From Apostichopus parvimensis (taxonomy: Eukaryota > Echinodermata > Holothuroidea > Aspidochirotida > Stichopodidae), in contig KN882668.1 in the NCBI GenBank assembly GCA_000934455.1, forward strand, positions 64,462 to 86,235: a stretch of DNA of 21,774 nucleotides. Direction: 5' to 3'. The position numbers and the translations under genes are program-made. Below the pieces are notes generated by a model that had not been told where the DNA came from, did no database searches, and saw only the letters and a program-made list of their open reading frames with translations. Below, in pieces: positions 18,663 through 21,774 of the stretch. Each line of letters starts with the position of its first letter. Within the stretch, counting starts at the first letter, position 1.

Positions 18663-19045
18663 GCTCTCATCTCTTATTTGTATAATAACGTACTAACTTC
18701 TTCCATATGCACTAAATTCATTCAATGAAGCACAAATTAAAATTAGTTTCCTTTGTCCTAGCTGTGGCTAATATGGCAGCTCGCTGGTCCAAGATTAAAC
18801 TGTTCAAACTTGTTGCGACTGTCTTGACCAGCAAATAAGTCAGTAGAATGCTTATGGACCTGTTCAGCTTTTAAAAACCCAATTGTTCTGTGGACCCTCA
18901 CAGACACTCCTCCCCCCAAACACACACAGGCTTCTAGGGTTCTGTGGACCACAGGTTGAAGTAGATGGTGTGTATTCGCAACTCTCATGCTGAAGAAATG
19001 GTGGAATGCAACTACTGTACCTGTCCTTATGTGTAGAATACACTG
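18663..19045. other. Intergenic, no gene supported
   Basis: A 21-codon plus-strand frame (18773-18838) reads MAARWSKIKLFKLVATVLTSK. It sits 19 bp after a possible acceptor TTTGTCCTAG, but nothing ties it to a gene. Overlapping minus-strand frames (18758-19117 and 18864-19163) run into the TACAG repeat. Confidence 0.3.
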
Positions 19046-19048
19046 TAT

Positions 19049-19098
19049 GTATAGTATAGTACAGTATAGTATAGTACAGTATAGTACAGTGTAGTACA
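19049..19098. repeat. GTATAGTACA microsatellite
   Basis: Interspersed GTATA and GTACA pentamers, about ten copies. Non-coding. Confidence 0.85.
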
Positions 19099-19466
19099 AG
19101 CCTGGCAGATAGTACACAGTGACACCACACTACAAAGTTAAAAAACACTATGATACTGTCCATGTATAGGTTGCACAGTCAGCCATTATGTATGCTATAC
19201 AAAACACTACTGGAAAGTATATCTTCTATGGATAGCACCCTTATTGTAAAGTTAGGAGGTAGCTGGATCCATTTAACCTGCAATTTCATATTGTGGTCAC
19301 TAACGTATTCACCTATGTCAGACAATGATAAGATTCTGTGCTCTAGGGGTAGGGGGTGATTTATCCTGAGTAGGTACCCATTAAACCAAAAAGTCATTCA
19401 AACTGTTTGAACCAAGAACATAACCAAACTCACATACTTATATAGGTTGATATCACCACAAAGGTA

Positions 19467-19495
19467 CCACCCACCCCCCCTCCCCACCGCCTCTT
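19467..19495. repeat. C-rich tract
   Basis: C-rich stretch with runs of 3, 7 and 4 C residues, G-rich on the minus strand. It could also serve as part of a polypyrimidine tract for a possible acceptor ending at 19522. Confidence 0.6.
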
Positions 19496-19522
19496 ACCAT
19501 TCCTCCACCCTTCCTTCCCACA

Positions 19523-19637
19523 AGATATTATGTCACCCCATGAGAGAAAGAAACTATATTTTGCCAAGAAAACAAGTAACCATGAAGTTTTATCCTCGTC
19601 AAGCCTTGTCAAGGGCCGGCTCTCACAGAAAGGATTC
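19523..19637 (+). other. Speculative exon
   Basis: A pyrimidine-rich tract ending CCCACAAG precedes an open stretch that ends at a consensus-like donor CTT|GTGAGT (about 19637-19648). Two frames are open across it; one reads MSPHERKKLYFAKKTSNHEV, the other MKFYPRQALSRAGSHRKDS. I recognise neither. If real it could belong to the gene whose terminal exon lies at 21532. The evidence is only splice-site-like signals plus an open frame. Confidence 0.15.
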
Positions 19638-19779
19638 TACACAACTTGTGAGTAAATCCATGTTTTTGTTAATGATTAGGTTTTGGTGTCAATTGATAAA
19701 TTAGCACCATTCATCGTTAGGTATTAATAATTTGTTCGTGTGAATTAACAATCCATTTCTCTGAATTGGTCGTAAATTA

Positions 19780-19945
19780 ATAATTTGTTTATTATTAATT
19801 TGTTATAATAAAAATTTGTTATAATTTTTTTTTATATATATTTTTTTTAAACAAATTTAAAAATTTGTTATTTTAAATTTAAAAATTTGTTATAATAAAA
19901 AATTATACATTTGTTTATTATAAATTAATAAATTAATAATAAAAA
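19780..19945. repeat. AT-only low-complexity tract
   Basis: Almost entirely A and T, with recurring AATTTGTTATAATAAAA-like words and many small inverted repeats. No gene. Confidence 0.85.
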
Positions 19946-20029
19946 AGTGAATTGAATATTAAAGCACAGGTTGGTGTATGCAACATGCTTCAACACAATC
20001 ATTTTTGCAATTGTTTTTATAACAGCTCA

Positions 20030-20730
20030 GGGATTATGGTAGATAATAATCTTTCTTTCTCCTTCTTTCTAGAGGTTGGTATTCGTAAAGGGGTGTTTCA
20101 TGTTGTCCAGAGAGAAGGCGAAACCAGACAATTCCTAATTAACCAAACCATCTTGGAGTGGATAAAATGTCCATCACTGGTCGTGTATCGAGTATTACAT
20201 GTAGTACTTTCATCAACGTCTCCTAACTAAACCATCCCGAGTGTGCTTTTTTTAGCTGGGATACTGGGTATGCATTACACAAAACTACTGGCGTGAATAT
20301 TCATTAAGTACTGATATGCTATTCACAATGGGTGTTTAATAATGTTGCACAGACAAGCAGGAAGTATCCTGTCTAGCAATCCCAGAGTGTTCAAATTGTT
20401 CATTATTAATTGTCTACCAACTGGCAAAAAGGTGGCAAAATGTACTGGAGTACTGGTGTGGATATTCACAAGGGGTGTTAATCTTTTAAAGCTAGAATGT
20501 TACACAGGAAGTTTCCTGATTTACAATCCTAGAGTGGATTTATAGTCTTTCTGTTTTTTTTTTACTGGTAACGTACCAGCTGGGAAACTGGTTAGCATGA
20601 TACAGAACTGAAATTAATATTCATAAAGAACTGATAAGAATATTCGCAAGTGTTGTTTAAGTTTGTACAGATAGAACATGATACAGTCTATAAACAATCC
20701 TGGATTGGATAAAGTGTCCTTTACTACCTT
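20030..20730. repeat. Degenerate tandem repeats of about 160 bp, 3-4 copies
   Basis: Order of motifs repeats: AGCTGGGA(T/A)ACTGG (20255, 20578), AATATTCATTAAGTACTGATA-like words (20297, 20611), ATTC(A/G)CAAxGGGTGTTTAA (20081, 20321, 20463, 20642) and CAATCCTAGAGTGGATAAAGTGTCC-like words (near 20150, 20380, 20525, 20705). The two AGCTGGGA copies are 323 bp apart, or two units. Copies have diverged by substitutions and indels. The 92-residue open frame 19952-20230 is built from the first copy and is probably not a gene. Confidence 0.65.
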
Positions 20731-20792
20731 GTCCATACCTTAGCAAATCAATACCAGCCATATTTTCATGAACGACTTTCTTCTTTTCTCAG

Positions 20793-20886
20793 GTGACAGC
20801 AGTTGGAACGTGAGGAATCAACCAGTTCATTCTTGAGCTTGAATGATCGCTTCTCATCTTTGCTGATGCAGATGTGGAAAAAATGA
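20793..20886 (+). other. Speculative exon after a strong acceptor-like site
   Basis: CTTTCTTCTTTTCTCAG ends at 20792, an excellent polypyrimidine/AG. From 20800 one frame reads QLEREESTSSFLSLNDRFSS and continues to MQMWKK and TGA at 20884-20886. That frame has an in-frame TGA at 20794, so it would need the downstream ACAG (to 20799) as acceptor. I do not recognise the sequence. Confidence 0.2.
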
Positions 20887-20931
20887 CTTATGACAGCAAA
20901 TTTCCTAACCCTTAGTAGAGGTTGGTAGGTT

Positions 20932-20962
20932 GGGGTGTTGGGGGAGGGGGCTTGAGGGGGGG
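20932..20962 (+). other. G-quadruplex-prone motif
   Basis: G runs of 4, 5, 5 and 7 bases separated by loops of 4, 1 and 5 bases meet the canonical quadruplex pattern on the plus strand. Confidence 0.75.
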
Positions 20963-21531
20963 TGTAAGCTAGTTTATCTATGATCAGTAGTAAATACCTC
21001 AGTTTGTGCATAGTGGTTAGCATACATTCTTTGCAAAATATTCTTTTTTCAACAATTTTTGTTGATCGACCTGAGCAGATTTATTCCTGTTTGTGAGTAT
21101 AGCTCTACTATTCAAGAACATTATAATAATTACTTCCCAGTGAAATCATCAAAACTCTGCTGGCACAGTGTATCTCAGTTTACATACCATTTACCAGCTT
21201 TAGTGTTTATTATTAATAAACAATTACAATTGTGGTTCTATAAAATGTAAGTTTGCTTTAACTAGGAATGCATTTACACAAAATTTGGTCAACATACTTG
21301 AACGTTGTGAACTCCCTAAAACCATCATGTGCTTTCTCAAGTTGATGCTATCAAATAATAAGCCTTGAAAACCCTCAAAATGTGTATATTATTGAGAATG
21401 TTACTAAAAATTGCTATTTGTTCCAAAATAAGGACATATTATAAAAATGTGATTACCTACATATGCACAACAGTTTTCCTTAACCAATTTACAAGATTAC
21501 TAAAGGCATAGAACTTTCCATTCTCTTACAG
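20963..21531. other. AT-rich spacer, probably an intron
   Basis: No open frame of note except a 63-residue one at 21059-21250 without recognisable domain. It ends in a pyrimidine-rich tract and TTACAG at 21526-21531. Confidence 0.35.
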
Positions 21532-21673
21532 ATCTGTACCAACGGAACAAAAGTCCTTGTGGAAGGTGGCAGCAAAGATGAATTTGTTCCGAAACATGTC
21601 AAAAAGACGAAAGGGATGGAACTATGATGGGTGGCGTGATTTCAAAAGAACACAAGTAAAAAGGACCAAATAA
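21532..21673 (+). CDS. Probable 3'-terminal exon of an unidentified gene
   Basis: The acceptor TTCTCTTACAG ends at 21531. Two frames are open. Frame 0 (from 21532) gives 31 residues, starting ICTNGTKVLVEGG and ending KKTKGMEL, stop TGA at 21625. Its codons favour purine first positions, as coding sequence does. The next frame (from 21533) gives 46 residues, rich in Lys/Arg/Trp, with RRKGWNYDGWRDF near the end and stop TAA at 21671. A canonical AATAAA lies about 95 bp after the later stop. CG content is higher than in the flanking introns. I recognise neither peptide. Upstream exons may lie within this window at 19523 or 20793, but are unproven. The frame and identity are uncertain. Confidence 0.4.
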
Positions 21674-21765
21674 TATCCAAGGAGCCAAGAAACAATCTCT
21701 GCTTGAGGTAGGGTTACTTTAATTATTTAGGATTATCCCATTTTTGTAACAAAATAATAGATACC

Positions 21766-21771
21766 AATAAA
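21766..21771 (+). terminator. Polyadenylation signal near window end
   Basis: AATAAA shortly after the open frames of the 21532 exon. It supports this being a 3'-terminal exon. The cleavage site would be beyond the window edge. Confidence 0.5.
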
Positions 21772-21774
21772 TAT

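Noticed and set aside
18368-18685. 105-residue Trp/Tyr/Leu-rich frame
   Set aside because: It is the translation of the 37-bp minisatellite, whose unit has no stop in that frame.
19952-20230. 92-residue plus-strand frame after a TTTCTAG acceptor-like site
   Set aside because: The sequence is one copy of a degenerate tandem repeat found three more times downstream, where the other copies are not open.
1-21774. tRNA or rRNA genes
   Set aside because: I found no sequence combining A-box and B-box promoter elements with a cloverleaf, and no rRNA-like conserved blocks. A covariance-model scan would be the decisive test.

Overview
The window looks like metazoan nuclear DNA, most likely from a marine invertebrate deuterostome such as an echinoderm. 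It is AT-rich, has large introns with GT/AG borders, and carries many microsatellites, minisatellites and short non-autonomous transposons. The TAGGCCTA motif recurs. The echinoderm guess rests on general look, not on a diagnostic gene.

One protein-coding gene is recognised with confidence. It is a four-exon DPM2 gene (dolichol-phosphate mannose synthase regulatory subunit) on the + strand. Exon 1 appears to hold only the ATG (4530-4532). The other coding exons are 7073-7162, 10146-10248 and 15897-15943. Together they give an 80-residue, two-pass ER membrane protein with a lysine-rich tail. A CCAAT box and a TTACGTAA motif lie upstream of the ATG. The first canonical AATAAA after the stop is at 16669.

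Layout. 1-3715: intergenic, with a TATAGGATA satellite, a GTAT/TG microsatellite and AT-rich DNA. 3724-4122: hAT-type MITE with a perfect 8-bp target-site duplication. 4131-4532: DPM2 promoter and exon 1. Intron 1 (4533-7072) holds a possible inverted-repeat element. Intron 2 (7163-10145) holds two short tandem arrays, a second hAT-type element with its own perfect 8-bp duplication (8249-8922) and a 30-bp minisatellite. Intron 3 (10249-15896) holds a near-perfect palindrome, a TTAA-flanked piggyBac-type MITE (10965-11569), an antisense 5'-truncated L2/CR1-like LINE (about 11990-13896) and a 27-bp minisatellite that is open in several frames on both strands.

After DPM2 come a 37-bp minisatellite containing an exact 111-bp higher-order duplication (18392-18662), AT-rich sequence, a degenerate family of about 160-bp repeats (20030-20730), a G-quadruplex motif and, at the right edge, a probable 3'-terminal exon of an unidentified gene followed by an AATAAA at 21766.

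I see no CRISPR array, tRNA, rRNA, operon or bacterial-type system, and no evidence of a new multi-gene system. The most interesting content is the start-codon-only exon, the well-bounded MITEs and the structure of the tandem arrays.
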